This document shows, piece after piece, positions 29,651 through 37,833 of a stretch of DNA of 64,000 nt. Origin of the DNA: Actinomycetota bacterium (GTDB lineage: Bacteria; Actinomycetota; Actinomycetes; Streptosporangiales; Streptosporangiaceae). Position 1 is the first letter of the stretch. Each line of letters begins with the position of its first letter. Made by a program: the position numbers and the translations under genes. The notes under the pieces were generated by a model, which saw only the letters and a program-made list of their open reading frames with translations, made no database searches and was not told where the DNA came from. The DNA lies in assembly GCA_003168255.1 (NCBI GenBank), contig PMSU01000151.1:25833-89832 (forward strand), read 5' to 3'.

Positions 29651-30149
29651 GCTGCGATCTTAGCGGCAACCAGCCGTACCGCGCCAGCACACGGCGATCT
29701 TGGCCGGCCTGAGCGGCTCAGCCGGGCCACGTCACCGTAGCGGCTCGGCCGCAGCGGCCGGTCCGCAGCGGCCGGTCCTCGCCATGAATAATTTCTCCGC
29801 TCTTCCGATTGGCGCCCTGTTACTATCTCAATTCCATTGATACGGATAAATAAATGGCGCTGACCAAGACCGGCAGCAGCGCTCCGTCCGGAAATCTCCA
29901 GACTGCCGGAAGACTTCCTTGTGCATGATCAGGAATGCGTCAGACTTGGCTGCAAGAGCCCGGCGGATTCTCCATCTGCCCGGAGGGAGAACCAGACGAG
30001 CCACAGACACCGCGGATCGGGGTGCGGCCACGAGTCGGGTGCGGCCACGCGGTATGCCGCTGGGGCGCATACCGCTCATCTCCCTTCGCCCGCTTGACGC
30101 CAATCCCTTGCCCACCCGGCGTCGGCCAGGCGGAGGCATGATGGTGTAG
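29651..30149. promoter_or_regulatory. Intergenic region between trpL and the dehydrogenase gene
   Basis: About 500 bp. The left end holds the probable trp promoter (-10 TAAGAT at 29662-29657 on the minus strand). An AT-richer patch at about 29783-29855 (ATGAATAATTTCTCC, GGATAAATAAATGG) is the likeliest start for rightward transcription. Open frames from 29919 to 30149 on the + strand have unlikely Arg/Pro-rich composition and I do not call them genes. Confidence 0.4.
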
Positions 30150-31184
30150 GTGACCGGGGAGACAGAAATCTGGGCGGCGAGGCTGTACGGGACGGCGGAC
30201 ATCCGGCTGGCGCGCGAGCCGATGCCGGCGGTGGAGCCTTCGATGAGCCTGGTGCGGGTCACCGCGGTCGGTATCTGCGGCTCTGACCTGCACTGGTGGG
30301 GCGAAGCCGGCATCGGGGACGCGCGGCTGGACCGCCCGCTCGTGCTCGGCCATGAGAACGCAGGGGTGATCGCCGACGGGCCTCGGCGCGGCCAGCGGGT
30401 AGCGATCGACCCGGCCATACCGTGCGAGGCCTGCGCGCAGTGCCGCCGCGGCTGGCGGAACCTGTGCCCGCGGGTCAGGTTCGCCGGGCACGGCAGCACC
30501 GACGGCGGCCTCAGGGAGTTCCTGGCCTGGCCGACGGCGCTGCTGCACCCGCTGCCCGACACCCTGTCGGATCCGGACGGTGCGCTGCTCGAGCCGCTCG
30601 GCGTCGCCCTGCACGCCCAAGACCTTGGCCATCTGCGGCTCGGCGGGAGCGCTGCCGTATTCGGCTGCGGGCCAATCGGGCTGATGCTCATCCAGCTCCT
30701 GCTAGCGGCCGGGGCCTCCCGGGTGATCGCCGCCGATCCGCTCGATCACCGGCGGAAGGCTGCGGACGGCCTGGGCGCCGAGATCGCCCCGGCCGGCCTG
30801 GGCGCCGATGCCGTGCCCGGCGCGGAGATCACCGCGGGCCCGGCAGCGGAGGTCGATACCGCCTTCGAGGTCGCGGGCACTGACGAGGCCGTCGACGCGG
30901 CGATGGCCGCCACGAGGCCGGGCGGGCGGGTCGTGCTCGTCGGCATCCCCGATGGCGACCGGACGAGTTTCCGGGCGTCGGTGGCCCGCCGCAAGGGGCT
31001 GACGATCGCGATGTCGCGCCGGATGAACGACACCTATCCGCGGGCCATCGCGCTGGCCGAATCCGGCCGGCTGGACCTGGCCGCGCTCGTGACCCATCGG
31101 GTGCCGCTGGCCGACGTCGCAGCCGCGTTCCGGACCGCCGCATGCCGCGATGGCCTCAAGGTGATCGTGGAACCGGGCGGCTGA
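30150..31184 (+). CDS. Zinc-dependent medium-chain dehydrogenase (sorbitol/idonate type)
   Basis: 344 residues from GTG 30150, with GGAGG about 14 nt upstream. The catalytic zinc site is read in AVGICGSDLHWWG (Cys) and LVLGHENAG (His-Glu). The structural zinc loop is CEACAQCRRGWRNLC with four Cys. The Rossmann motif is VFGCGPIGLMLIQLL. The pattern fits sorbitol, xylitol or L-idonate 5-dehydrogenases, which oxidise a secondary polyol hydroxyl with NAD(P)+. The gene ends about 10 bp before the convergent TetR gene. No sugar transporter is next to it, so the substrate remains open. Confidence 0.92.
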   Translation: MTGETEIWAARLYGTADIRLAREPMPAVEPSMSLVRVTAVGICGSDLHWWGEAGIGDARLDRPLVLGHENAGVIADGPRRGQRVAIDPAIPCEACAQCRRGWRNLCPRVRFAGHGSTDGGLREFLAWPTALLHPLPDTLSDPDGALLEPLGVALHAQDLGHLRLGGSAAVFGCGPIGLMLIQLLLAAGASRVIAADPLDHRRKAADGLGAEIAPAGLGADAVPGAEITAGPAAEVDTAFEVAGTDEAVDAAMAATRPGGRVVLVGIPDGDRTSFRASVARRKGLTIAMSRRMNDTYPRAIALAESGRLDLAALVTHRVPLADVAAAFRTAACRDGLKVIVEPGG

Positions 31185-31193
31185 CCGGCCGGC

Positions 31194-31865
31194 TCAGCGG
31201 CTGACCGGCCGAACCGAGCGCATCAGCGCGACCATCTCCTCCGGGGTCAGCGCCGGCACCGGCAGCGGGCTGACCTCTTCCCGGCCGGGCCGCATGCCGT
31301 CAATGATGAGGGCCAGGTACCTGCGCCAGACCTCGGGCCGCACGTGCTCGGCGTACTCAGCGGCCCCGCTGAGCATGAACTGGATGAACGGCACGTCGCA
31401 AGGGTTGAAGTCCGAGCGCAGCTTCCCGTCCCGCTGGGCGCGCTCCACCACCTGGGTGACCACCGGCTGCAGCCGGTCCCTGGCCCGGCCGACCCGATCG
31501 CGCCCGTAGGAGGCGAACATGAGGATCTCACGCAGCCCGCGGTCGGCCGCCAGCAGCCCGGCCGCGTTCTCCAGGAAGGACACCAGGCCGACCCACGAGT
31601 CCGGCTCGGCGAGCGCTAGTTCGGCCAGGCGGACCAAGGCTTCCATCCGCTCTTCGAAGAGCGCCTCGGCCAGCGACTCCTTGTCCGGAAACCGCCGGTA
31701 GACGGTCCCCACGCCGACCCCCGCCTGCCGGGCCACGTCGTCCAGGCTTGCCTGGAGCCCCCGGGCGGTGAATACCTCGGCCGCCGCGCGGAGGATGCGC
31801 TGGCGGTTTTGCTCGGCATCCCTGCGCAGCGGCCGGCTTGCCGGAAGCTGCCGCGATCGGGCCAT
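31194..31865 (-). CDS. TetR-family repressor of the adjacent MFS pump
   Basis: 223 residues from ATG 31865, behind AGGAAG. The N-terminal helix-turn-helix is clear (RQRILRAAAEVFTARGLQAS, LDDVARQAGVGVGTVYRRFP, DKESLAEALFEE). The C-terminal ligand domain reads FLENAAGLLAADRGLREILM and later residues, resembling the SMc01360-like group of TetR proteins. It diverges from a DHA2 pump gene across about 100 bp that carry two inverted copies of one 15-bp site, the classic layout of a self-regulated efflux repressor. Confidence 0.94.
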   Translation of the reverse strand: MARSRQLPASRPLRRDAEQNRQRILRAAAEVFTARGLQASLDDVARQAGVGVGTVYRRFPDKESLAEALFEERMEALVRLAELALAEPDSWVGLVSFLENAAGLLAADRGLREILMFASYGRDRVGRARDRLQPVVTQVVERAQRDGKLRSDFNPCDVPFIQFMLSGAAEYAEHVRPEVWRRYLALIIDGMRPGREEVSPLPVPALTPEEMVALMRSVRPVSR

Positions 31866-31891
31866 GTCATTTCTTCCTAACGAAGGGGAGC

Positions 31892-31949
31892 GGAGGTTGC
31901 GCCTCCGCTTCACCGTAGTGTAGCTTGTTCAAGTGGAGATACAACCTCC
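31892..31949. promoter_or_regulatory. Two inverted 15-bp operators between tetR and the MFS gene
   Basis: GGAGGTTGCGCCTCC at 31892-31906 and, on the other strand, GGAGGTTGTATCTCC at 31949-31935 match at 13 of 15 positions. Each is itself a near-palindrome (GGAG...CTCC). They sit between the divergent starts, one near each gene, and are the obvious binding sites for the TetR protein. Confidence 0.8.
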
Positions 31950-31964
31950 AGATGGGTGGGGATC

Positions 31965-33524
31965 ATGAACGCAGTCAGCGCAACCAACGGCAGCCCGGCG
32001 GCCGGGCGGTCCGGCTCAGATCCTGACCCCCGCCGGTGGCTGATCCTGGGCATCGTCGGCATCGCCCAGCTGATGGTCGTGCTGGATGGCACGATCGTGA
32101 ACATCGCGCTGCCTTCGGCGCAGAAGGCGCTGGGGTTCACCACGGTGGACAGGCAGTGGGTGGTGACTGCCTACGCGCTGGCGTTCGGCAGCCTGCTGCT
32201 GCTCGGCGGGCGGCTCGCCGACCTGTTCGGCCGCAAGGTCACGTTCCTGACCGGCCTGGCCGGCTTCGCCGCCGCCTCCGCCGTCGGCGGCGCCGCGCAC
32301 AGTTTCACCATGCTGGTGGCGGCGCGCGCGTGCCAGGGGGCATTCGGCGCGCTCCTCGCCCCCGCGGCGCTGTCGCTGCTCACCACGACGTTCAGCGACC
32401 CCAAGGAGCGCGGCAAGGCATTCGGCATCTTCGGCGCCATCGCCGGGGGCGGCGGCGCTGTCGGGCTCGTGCTCGGCGGGGTACTGACCGAGTACCTGTC
32501 CTGGCGCTGGTGCCTGTACGTGAACCTGATCTTCGCCGGGATCGCGATCGTCGGAGCCTCGATGCTGCTGAAGAAGCATCAGCCGTCCAGCGAACGGCCC
32601 CGGCTGGACCTGCCCGGCGTCGTCATCGTCTCCGCCTCGATGTTTTGCCTGGTCTACGGGTTCTCCAATGCCGCGACCCACAACTGGCACACGCCGTCCA
32701 CCTGGGGCTTCCTGGCTGCGGGCGTGGTCCTGCTCACCGTGTTCGCGTTCTGGCAGACCCGTGCTTCGCACCCACTGCTGCCGCCCAGGGTGGTCCTGGA
32801 CCGCAACCGCGGCGGCGCATACCTGGCCGTGCTGGTCGCGGGCGCCGGCATGTTCGGGATCTTCCTGTTCCTCACCTACTACCTCCAGCAGACCCTGCAT
32901 TACTCCCCCGTCGTCACCGGCGTGGCCTTCCTGCCGATGATCGCGATGATCGTCATCTGCGCGAACCTGTCCAACATCGTCCTGATGCCCCGGCTGGGAC
33001 CCAAGCCCCTGGTGCCGCTCGGGATGCTGCTCGCGGCGGCTGCCATGGTCTGGCTCACCAGGATCGGGCTGCACTCGAGCTATGCGGTCGCCGTGCTCGG
33101 GCCGCTGATGGTGACCGGCATGGGCTTCGGGTTCACGATCGCGCCGTCGATGAACACCGGCACCTTCGGGGTGGCGCGACAGGACTCGGGCGTGGCCTCC
33201 GCCACCCTCAACACCGGCCAGCAGATCGGCGGCTCGATCGGTACCTCGCTGCTGAACACGCTGGCCGCCAGCGCCACCGTGGCCTACATCGCCAGCCACC
33301 TCGGCCCGAGCACCCTGGTCAACGGCCATCCGGCGCCGCATCTGCTCGGCCTGGCCCTGGTGCACGGATACACCACCGCGTTCTGGTGGTCGGCGGGCAT
33401 CTTCATGGCCGGCGCCATCATCTGCGGGACCCTGCTGCGCCGCGGCCCCCTCACCCCCGACCAGCCCCGGGTCGCCGCCCCCGCCACACAGCCCACCACC
33501 GAAACCCCCGCCATCCACACCTGA
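31965..33524 (+). CDS. MFS drug transporter, DHA2 (EmrB/QacA) family
   Basis: A 519-residue membrane protein with 14 predicted segments. Family motifs are LDGTIVNIALPSAQKALGF, the loop GGRLADLFGRKVTFLTGL and the motif-C-like LVLGGVLTEYLSWRWCLYVN. DHA2 pumps export drugs or metabolites against a proton gradient. ATG 31965 is used; GTG 31956 is an in-frame alternative. A perfect 21-bp terminator follows. Pairing with the divergent TetR regulator suggests substrate-induced export; the ligand may be shared. Confidence 0.95.
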   Translation: MNAVSATNGSPAAGRSGSDPDPRRWLILGIVGIAQLMVVLDGTIVNIALPSAQKALGFTTVDRQWVVTAYALAFGSLLLLGGRLADLFGRKVTFLTGLAGFAAASAVGGAAHSFTMLVAARACQGAFGALLAPAALSLLTTTFSDPKERGKAFGIFGAIAGGGGAVGLVLGGVLTEYLSWRWCLYVNLIFAGIAIVGASMLLKKHQPSSERPRLDLPGVVIVSASMFCLVYGFSNAATHNWHTPSTWGFLAAGVVLLTVFAFWQTRASHPLLPPRVVLDRNRGGAYLAVLVAGAGMFGIFLFLTYYLQQTLHYSPVVTGVAFLPMIAMIVICANLSNIVLMPRLGPKPLVPLGMLLAAAAMVWLTRIGLHSSYAVAVLGPLMVTGMGFGFTIAPSMNTGTFGVARQDSGVASATLNTGQQIGGSIGTSLLNTLAASATVAYIASHLGPSTLVNGHPAPHLLGLALVHGYTTAFWWSAGIFMAGAIICGTLLRRGPLTPDQPRVAAPATQPTTETPAIHT

Positions 33525-33551
33525 CCGCGTCGCGCGATCGGGAGTTCGCAC

Positions 33552-33597
33552 AAGGGGAAGGATCCTGGTCGCAGCAGCGACCAGGATCCTTCCCCTT
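33552..33597 (+). terminator. Perfect 21-bp hairpin after the MFS gene
   Basis: AAGGGGAAGGATCCTGGTCG and its complement, separated by the loop AGCA, form a 21-bp stem 28 bp past the MFS stop. The A/T-rich ends resemble a bidirectional factor-independent terminator. Confidence 0.93.
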
Positions 33598-33665
33598 AAA
33601 CGGCACTCGCCCGTTGAGCTGGGCGGCTGGCGCGTCCCCCCTGACGGACCGATGTGCGTCGCACT

Positions 33666-33697
33666 GCGGCGTAGCGCGCAGGCTCGCGCTACGCCGC
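33666..33697. repeat. 13-bp inverted repeat, unexplained
   Basis: GCGGCGTAGCGCG, six-base loop CAGGCT, CGCGCTACGCCGC. It lies in noncoding DNA between two terminators and a gene fragment. Nearby, CCCCTGAAAGCAGCCG is directly repeated (about 33760-33795). It may be a second terminator or a scar. Confidence 0.6.
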
Positions 33698-33842
33698 CGG
33701 TAGTACCCCTGGGTGCCGGTGCCGGACCAGGGCGCTGCTGACGCGACTCGCAGCCGCCCCCCTGAAAGCAGCCGTCCCCTGAAAGCAGCCGCCAGCCGCC
33801 CGTCCCCGCACCTATTTGCGGGCGCTGCGGAGTGTCACCAGG

Positions 33843-33940
33843 TCAGGGAACGATGACGATCGCGAAGGGGTAGCCGCCGACTTTGATCGGCTTTCCGGCC
33901 GTGTTGGTGGCGGTATCGATCGGCGTCACCGGCGCCCTCA
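33843..33940 (-). pseudogene. C-terminal fragment of a YVTN-type beta-propeller protein
   Basis: The minus strand encodes VTPIDTATNTAGKPIKVGG then YPFAIVIVP and a TGA stop. This is the last blade of a surface beta-propeller of the YVTN/NHL-like kind (VxPIDTATNTAGxPIxVG and G-x-P-x-A-I motifs). The rest of the gene is absent: the fragment abuts the stop codon of the next gene at 33938. About 32 codons remain, so it is a leftover of a deletion or of cluster insertion. Confidence 0.7.
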
Positions 33941-35161
33941 CGTGTACCAGGTGGGCTCCGGGATCTTGTCCAGCAGCGTGAACTCGCCGACTTCCTTCAG
34001 CTTGTAGGAGACCGGGTCGTGCAGCGTGTGGGTGCGCACGTTACGCCAGAACCGGTCGAATCCGTACGAGCTCGCGGTAGCCCGGGCGCCGAGCACCTGG
34101 TACAGGTTGCTGGTGATGTCGAGCGAAATCTGGGTCGACTTCACCTTCGCCTTGGCAACCAGGACGGCGATCTCCCCCCGCCGCCGCTCGGTGAGGCCGT
34201 CTGGATCGTCATGAACCGACTGGATGGCCTCGCCCGCCCGGTCCACCAGGGCCTCGAGCGCCGCGAGATCGGCCCCCCACTGGCCGTAGATCTCCAGGAT
34301 GTAGGGATCCTCGGTCGCCTCCTCGACGTCGGCGTACAGCCAGGCCCGCGTCTTGTCGCGGGTGTACTGCGCTGCCGCCGCCACCGCGCCCAGGGCGATC
34401 CCGGTGTAGAAATTCACGAACACGAGCTGGATCGACGGCAGCGTGAGCGAGGGGTAGACGCTCCCCTGGAACTGTTTGTTCACGAAGCCGAGCGCGTTGT
34501 TCCAGTCGGCGCGCACGTCGTGGATCCCGATGGCGCCGCTCTCGGTCAGCCGCTGACCGAGGTTGTCCCAGTCGCCGCGGTAGGCCATCCCTTCGCTGAA
34601 GGCGGGCACGACCGCGAACACGTGCACGTCGTCGCTGCCCTCGAGCACGCCCTCCAGGATGGTCACGTCCGCGGCCCGGCCGCCGGTGGAGAAGGTCTTG
34701 AAGCCGGAGAACACCAGGTGATCTCCGGCATCACGGGCGACCAGGTCTGAGTCGCGGGGGTTGACCGCACCGCCCCACAGCCAGCGGTTGCGCGTCGACT
34801 CCGCTTCGAGCCGCTGCCACTGCTCCGGGGTGCCCCACAGCCGGGGCAGCCAGAACCACAGGTAGTGGTACCCGAGCAGCTGCCCGATCGAGCCATCGCC
34901 CTTGGCCACCTCGCGGATCACCTGGTAAGCGGTGATCCAGTTGGCGCCGCCGCCGCCGTGCTCGCGCGGGCCCAGCAGGGTGACCAGGCCAGAGTCCTTG
35001 AGCAGCTGGACTTCCGCCTTGGGCTGCTCATTGGCCCGGTCCCGCTCGACCGCGTCGGAAGCGAGTATCTTCGCCACCTGTGCGGCCCGTTCGATCCAGC
35101 CCTCGTGGCTGTCGGGCACAGTGCCGAACAGCGCATGCTCGCGTATCTCGGTTGTCGTCAT
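33938..35161 (-). CDS. Acyl-CoA dehydrogenase-fold flavin monooxygenase (DszC/SfnB-like)
   Basis: 407 residues from ATG 35161, behind GGAGAAG. The fold is that of acyl-CoA dehydrogenases, with YQVIREVAKGDGSIGQLLGY, WGGAVNPRD, FSGFKTFSTGGRAADVTILEG and the C-terminal FWRNVRTHTLHDPVSYKLKE. This last motif marks the DszC/SfnB group, in which a flavin monooxygenase acts with FMNH2 from a separate reductase. The substrate is probably an organosulfur compound. It is third in the sulfur operon after sfnB- and sfnG-like genes, 34 bp from the latter. Confidence 0.88.
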   Translation of the reverse strand: MTTTEIREHALFGTVPDSHEGWIERAAQVAKILASDAVERDRANEQPKAEVQLLKDSGLVTLLGPREHGGGGANWITAYQVIREVAKGDGSIGQLLGYHYLWFWLPRLWGTPEQWQRLEAESTRNRWLWGGAVNPRDSDLVARDAGDHLVFSGFKTFSTGGRAADVTILEGVLEGSDDVHVFAVVPAFSEGMAYRGDWDNLGQRLTESGAIGIHDVRADWNNALGFVNKQFQGSVYPSLTLPSIQLVFVNFYTGIALGAVAAAAQYTRDKTRAWLYADVEEATEDPYILEIYGQWGADLAALEALVDRAGEAIQSVHDDPDGLTERRRGEIAVLVAKAKVKSTQISLDITSNLYQVLGARATASSYGFDRFWRNVRTHTLHDPVSYKLKEVGEFTLLDKIPEPTWYT

Positions 35162-35195
35162 CCGTACTCTTCTCCGATCACTCGTGACGGCCGGC

Positions 35196-36314
35196 TCACC
35201 GCGCGGCCGCGGCGGCATAAACGGCATCGGCACCAAGGTCTGCCTCAAGCTCGCGGACGATGGGCAGTACCTTCTTGCCGAAGTAGTCGATCTCTTCCTG
35301 GAAGTGCAGGAAGCCGCCGAGGATCAGGCCGACGCCGCGCTTGCGGTATTCGACGATGCGGCGGGCCACCTGCTCGGGGGTTCCGATCAGGCCGGTCCTG
35401 AACCCGTCGTTGTACTGGACGAGATCCTTGAACTCGGAGTCCTGCCACATGCCGCGCTTGTCCGAGCTGGACTGGCCAGCCTGCTTGACGGCGTCGCCGA
35501 AGCCCCGGACGGCCTCGACGTCGGCCTTGGCGATGATCTCCTCGACCACCGACGTAGCCTCTGATGCGCTATCGCGCGCCACGATGAAGGCGTTGAGGCC
35601 GAACCGGACGTCCTCGCCAGGCTGGCGCCCGGCGGCCAGGGCATTGGCCGATACCTCCTCGATCTGGGCTCGTACTCCGTCCAGCGTGTTGCCATTCATG
35701 AAGTACCAGCTGGAAACGCGCCCGGCCATGGCGCGGGCGGCCGTCGAGTTTCCGCCCTGAAAGATCTCGGGATGCGGCTTCTGTATCGGCTTCGGCTTCA
35801 GCGAATAACCGTGCAGGTTGTAGAAGTCACCGGAGAAGTTGGCCTCGTCCTGCGTCCAGCTCGCCGTCAGCACGCGGATGAATTCCTCCGAGCGCCGGTA
35901 GCGCTCATCGTGCTCGAGCCACGGCTCGCCGATCGCGCTGAACTCCCCCTTGAACCAGCCGCTCACGACGTTCACGGCAAACCGGCCGCCGGACATCACG
36001 TCGGCCGAGGCGCCGAGCTTTGCCAGCACGGCCGGCTGCCACAGGCCCGGGTGAACCGCCGCGATCACCTTGAGCCGCTCGGTGGCGAGCAGCAGGGCGA
36101 GGCTGAATCCGGTGGACTCGTGCTGGTACTCGGCCCCGTAGCTGGCCATGTACCTGACCTGGCTGAGCGCGTACTCGAAACCGCTGTTCTCGGCGATCTG
36201 CGCCAGCTTGCGGTTGTAGTCGAGGGTCCAGTCGGTGCGCTGCTCGATCTTGCTGACCACCAGCCCGCCGCTGACATTGGGAACCCAGTAGGCGAACTTG
36301 AGGGCGTCGGTCAT
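35196..36314 (-). CDS. sfnG: Dimethylsulfone monooxygenase SfnG-like (LLM flavin oxidoreductase)
   Basis: 372 residues from ATG 36314, behind GGGAG. The N-terminus (LKFAYWVPNVSGGLVVSKIE, QRTDWTLDYNRKLAQIAENS) is distinctive of SfnG, which splits dimethylsulfone into methanesulfinate and formaldehyde with FMNH2. The luciferase-like TIM barrel follows, with VSGWFKGEFSAIGEPWLEHD, EIFQGGNSTAARAMAG and LIGTPEQVARRIVEYRKRG. Together with the sfnB-like gene upstream and ssuD in divergent orientation, it builds a route from dimethylsulfone toward sulfite. Confidence 0.93.
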   Translation of the reverse strand: MTDALKFAYWVPNVSGGLVVSKIEQRTDWTLDYNRKLAQIAENSGFEYALSQVRYMASYGAEYQHESTGFSLALLLATERLKVIAAVHPGLWQPAVLAKLGASADVMSGGRFAVNVVSGWFKGEFSAIGEPWLEHDERYRRSEEFIRVLTASWTQDEANFSGDFYNLHGYSLKPKPIQKPHPEIFQGGNSTAARAMAGRVSSWYFMNGNTLDGVRAQIEEVSANALAAGRQPGEDVRFGLNAFIVARDSASEATSVVEEIIAKADVEAVRGFGDAVKQAGQSSSDKRGMWQDSEFKDLVQYNDGFRTGLIGTPEQVARRIVEYRKRGVGLILGGFLHFQEEIDYFGKKVLPIVRELEADLGADAVYAAAAAR

Positions 36315-36361
36315 CGGTAATCTCCCTTGGTGCTCAGGCGTCGTGTCACGTGTTGTCCCGG

Positions 36362-37627
36362 TCACAGCAGGCCGTGCCTGGGGGGCGGTGTGCCGTTGAG
36401 CGTCCAACGGCCGATGTGCTGTAGCTTCCAGCGGACCGGGTCGTGCAGCGTGTGCGTCCTGGCGTTGCGCCAGTGCCGGTCCAGATTCAGGCTCTCGGCG
36501 GCGCTCCTGGTGCCGCACACCTCGAACAGCGCCGAGGCGGTTTCCACGGACACCCGGTCGGCGACCGTCTTCGCGGTGGCGACCGCGATCGAGCTCTCGG
36601 CGGCCAGCCTCTCGTCGAGGCGGCCTGCCTGCCATGCTGCCTCGGCGATGTCGAGGACCCGGCCGGCCTCAGTGAGCAGGGCCTCGGCCGCCCGCACGCC
36701 CACGGCCAGCTCGCCGATGCGCTGGACCAGCAGGGGGTCATCAGCCGCCCGGCTGACGCCCGCCTCGAACCAGGGCCGGCTGCGGGTCTGGACGAAGGAC
36801 ACCGCCTCATTGAGCGCACCGCGGGCGATGCCGACGTCGATGGCGGTGTGCAGTATCTGGGCGAACGCGCCGAAGGTCTGCGGGCCCTCGAACAGGGGAT
36901 CTCTGTGCACCACCGCGGACCGGGGCACCCGCAGGCTGGTCAGCCGGACCGTGCCGCTCGCGGTGGTCCGCTGGCCCATCCCCGCCCAGTCGTCCACGAT
37001 GTCCAGTCCCTCGGTGTCGCGCGGGACGTAGGCAACGTAGGCGCCGCCATCTGGGGTCTTGGCGAGCACCGGGACGATATGCGCGAACAGCGCGCCGGTG
37101 CAGTAGAACTTCTCCCCGGTCAGCAGGTAGTCGTCGCCGTCGGGGATGAGCGTGGCCTGAATCTTGTCCAGCGTGGGGCTGCCCGCCTCGGACTGCGCAT
37201 TGCCGAACCGCGCGCCCGCCAGCACCTGCGATAGCAGGTCCTTGCGCTGCTCGGCGGTGCCAGCCCAGCGCAGTAGCTTGACGTAGACGAAATGGCTCTG
37301 CGGGATCTGCGCGATGCTCGGATCCGCGGTGGCGATCGTCCTGAGCACCTCGGCGACGGTGGACTGCGGGACGTCGGGACCGCCCAGCTCGGCTGGCACC
37401 GTCAGGGAGTAGATACCGGACCTGGACAGCTGCTCGACTTCCCTGCTCAGCAGTGCCCGCTCGGCGTCGCGGGCAGCGGCGCCGTGGAGAAACTGCGCCG
37501 CCAGTTCACGGGCCGCCATGATGGCCTCGTCGGAATTCGCCAGGATCGCCGCACCCGTCGGCGCCCTGACGCCCTGATCACGCGGGCTGATCGCGGGTAC
37601 GCTTCCGCCATGCGTGCTGGTTGCCAT
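36362..37627 (-). CDS. sfnB: SfnB-family sulfur acquisition oxidoreductase
   Basis: 421 residues with the acyl-CoA dehydrogenase fold: VAEVLRTIATADPSIAQIPQ, FGNAQSEAGSPTLDKIQATL, LTGEKFYCTGALFAHIVPVL, WAGMGQRTTASGTVRL and, at the end, NLDRHWRNARTHTLHDPVRW. SfnB is needed for growth on dimethylsulfone or methanesulfonate in Pseudomonas; its exact reaction is not settled. ATG 37627 has a GGGAAGG ribosome site. First gene of the leftward sulfur operon (sfnB, sfnG, DszC-like), facing ssuD across a 206-bp control region. Confidence 0.9.
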   Translation of the reverse strand: MATSTHGGSVPAISPRDQGVRAPTGAAILANSDEAIMAARELAAQFLHGAAARDAERALLSREVEQLSRSGIYSLTVPAELGGPDVPQSTVAEVLRTIATADPSIAQIPQSHFVYVKLLRWAGTAEQRKDLLSQVLAGARFGNAQSEAGSPTLDKIQATLIPDGDDYLLTGEKFYCTGALFAHIVPVLAKTPDGGAYVAYVPRDTEGLDIVDDWAGMGQRTTASGTVRLTSLRVPRSAVVHRDPLFEGPQTFGAFAQILHTAIDVGIARGALNEAVSFVQTRSRPWFEAGVSRAADDPLLVQRIGELAVGVRAAEALLTEAGRVLDIAEAAWQAGRLDERLAAESSIAVATAKTVADRVSVETASALFEVCGTRSAAESLNLDRHWRNARTHTLHDPVRWKLQHIGRWTLNGTPPPRHGLL

Positions 37628-37742
37628 AAACCTTCCCTTCTCCCTGCTGCTTGCGGGCCGGCGCAGCAAGCACGCATCGGGCGGATTCCTTTGCCAGGAG
37701 GCACAGTCGCCACCCGCGACCAGATCACCTTGACGTCCTGAG

Positions 37743-37765
37743 CGCGACTAAATACTATCAAGTCG
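37743..37765. promoter_or_regulatory. Candidate sulfur-regulon operator
   Basis: CGACT (37745-37749) is inverted against AGTCG (37761-37765), with an AT-rich middle (AAATACTATCA). GCGACTAAATAC at 37743 closely matches GCGACTATTTAG at 39877. The site lies between divergent sfnB and ssuD and may bind a shared regulator. Confidence 0.45.
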
Positions 37766-37833
37766 ATCGGAAAAGTCAACATTAGAACTTAGTCCCGAAG
37801 ATTCCCTCGGGCGCCGGCGTTAAGGGAGAGCGG

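Noticed and set aside
29919..30149. 76-codon ORF upstream of the dehydrogenase
   Set aside because: Arg/Pro-rich, no ribosome site, and it occupies the likely promoter region.
32016..33551. 511-codon frame opposite the MFS gene
   Set aside because: His/Gly/Arg-rich shadow of a clear membrane transporter on the + strand.
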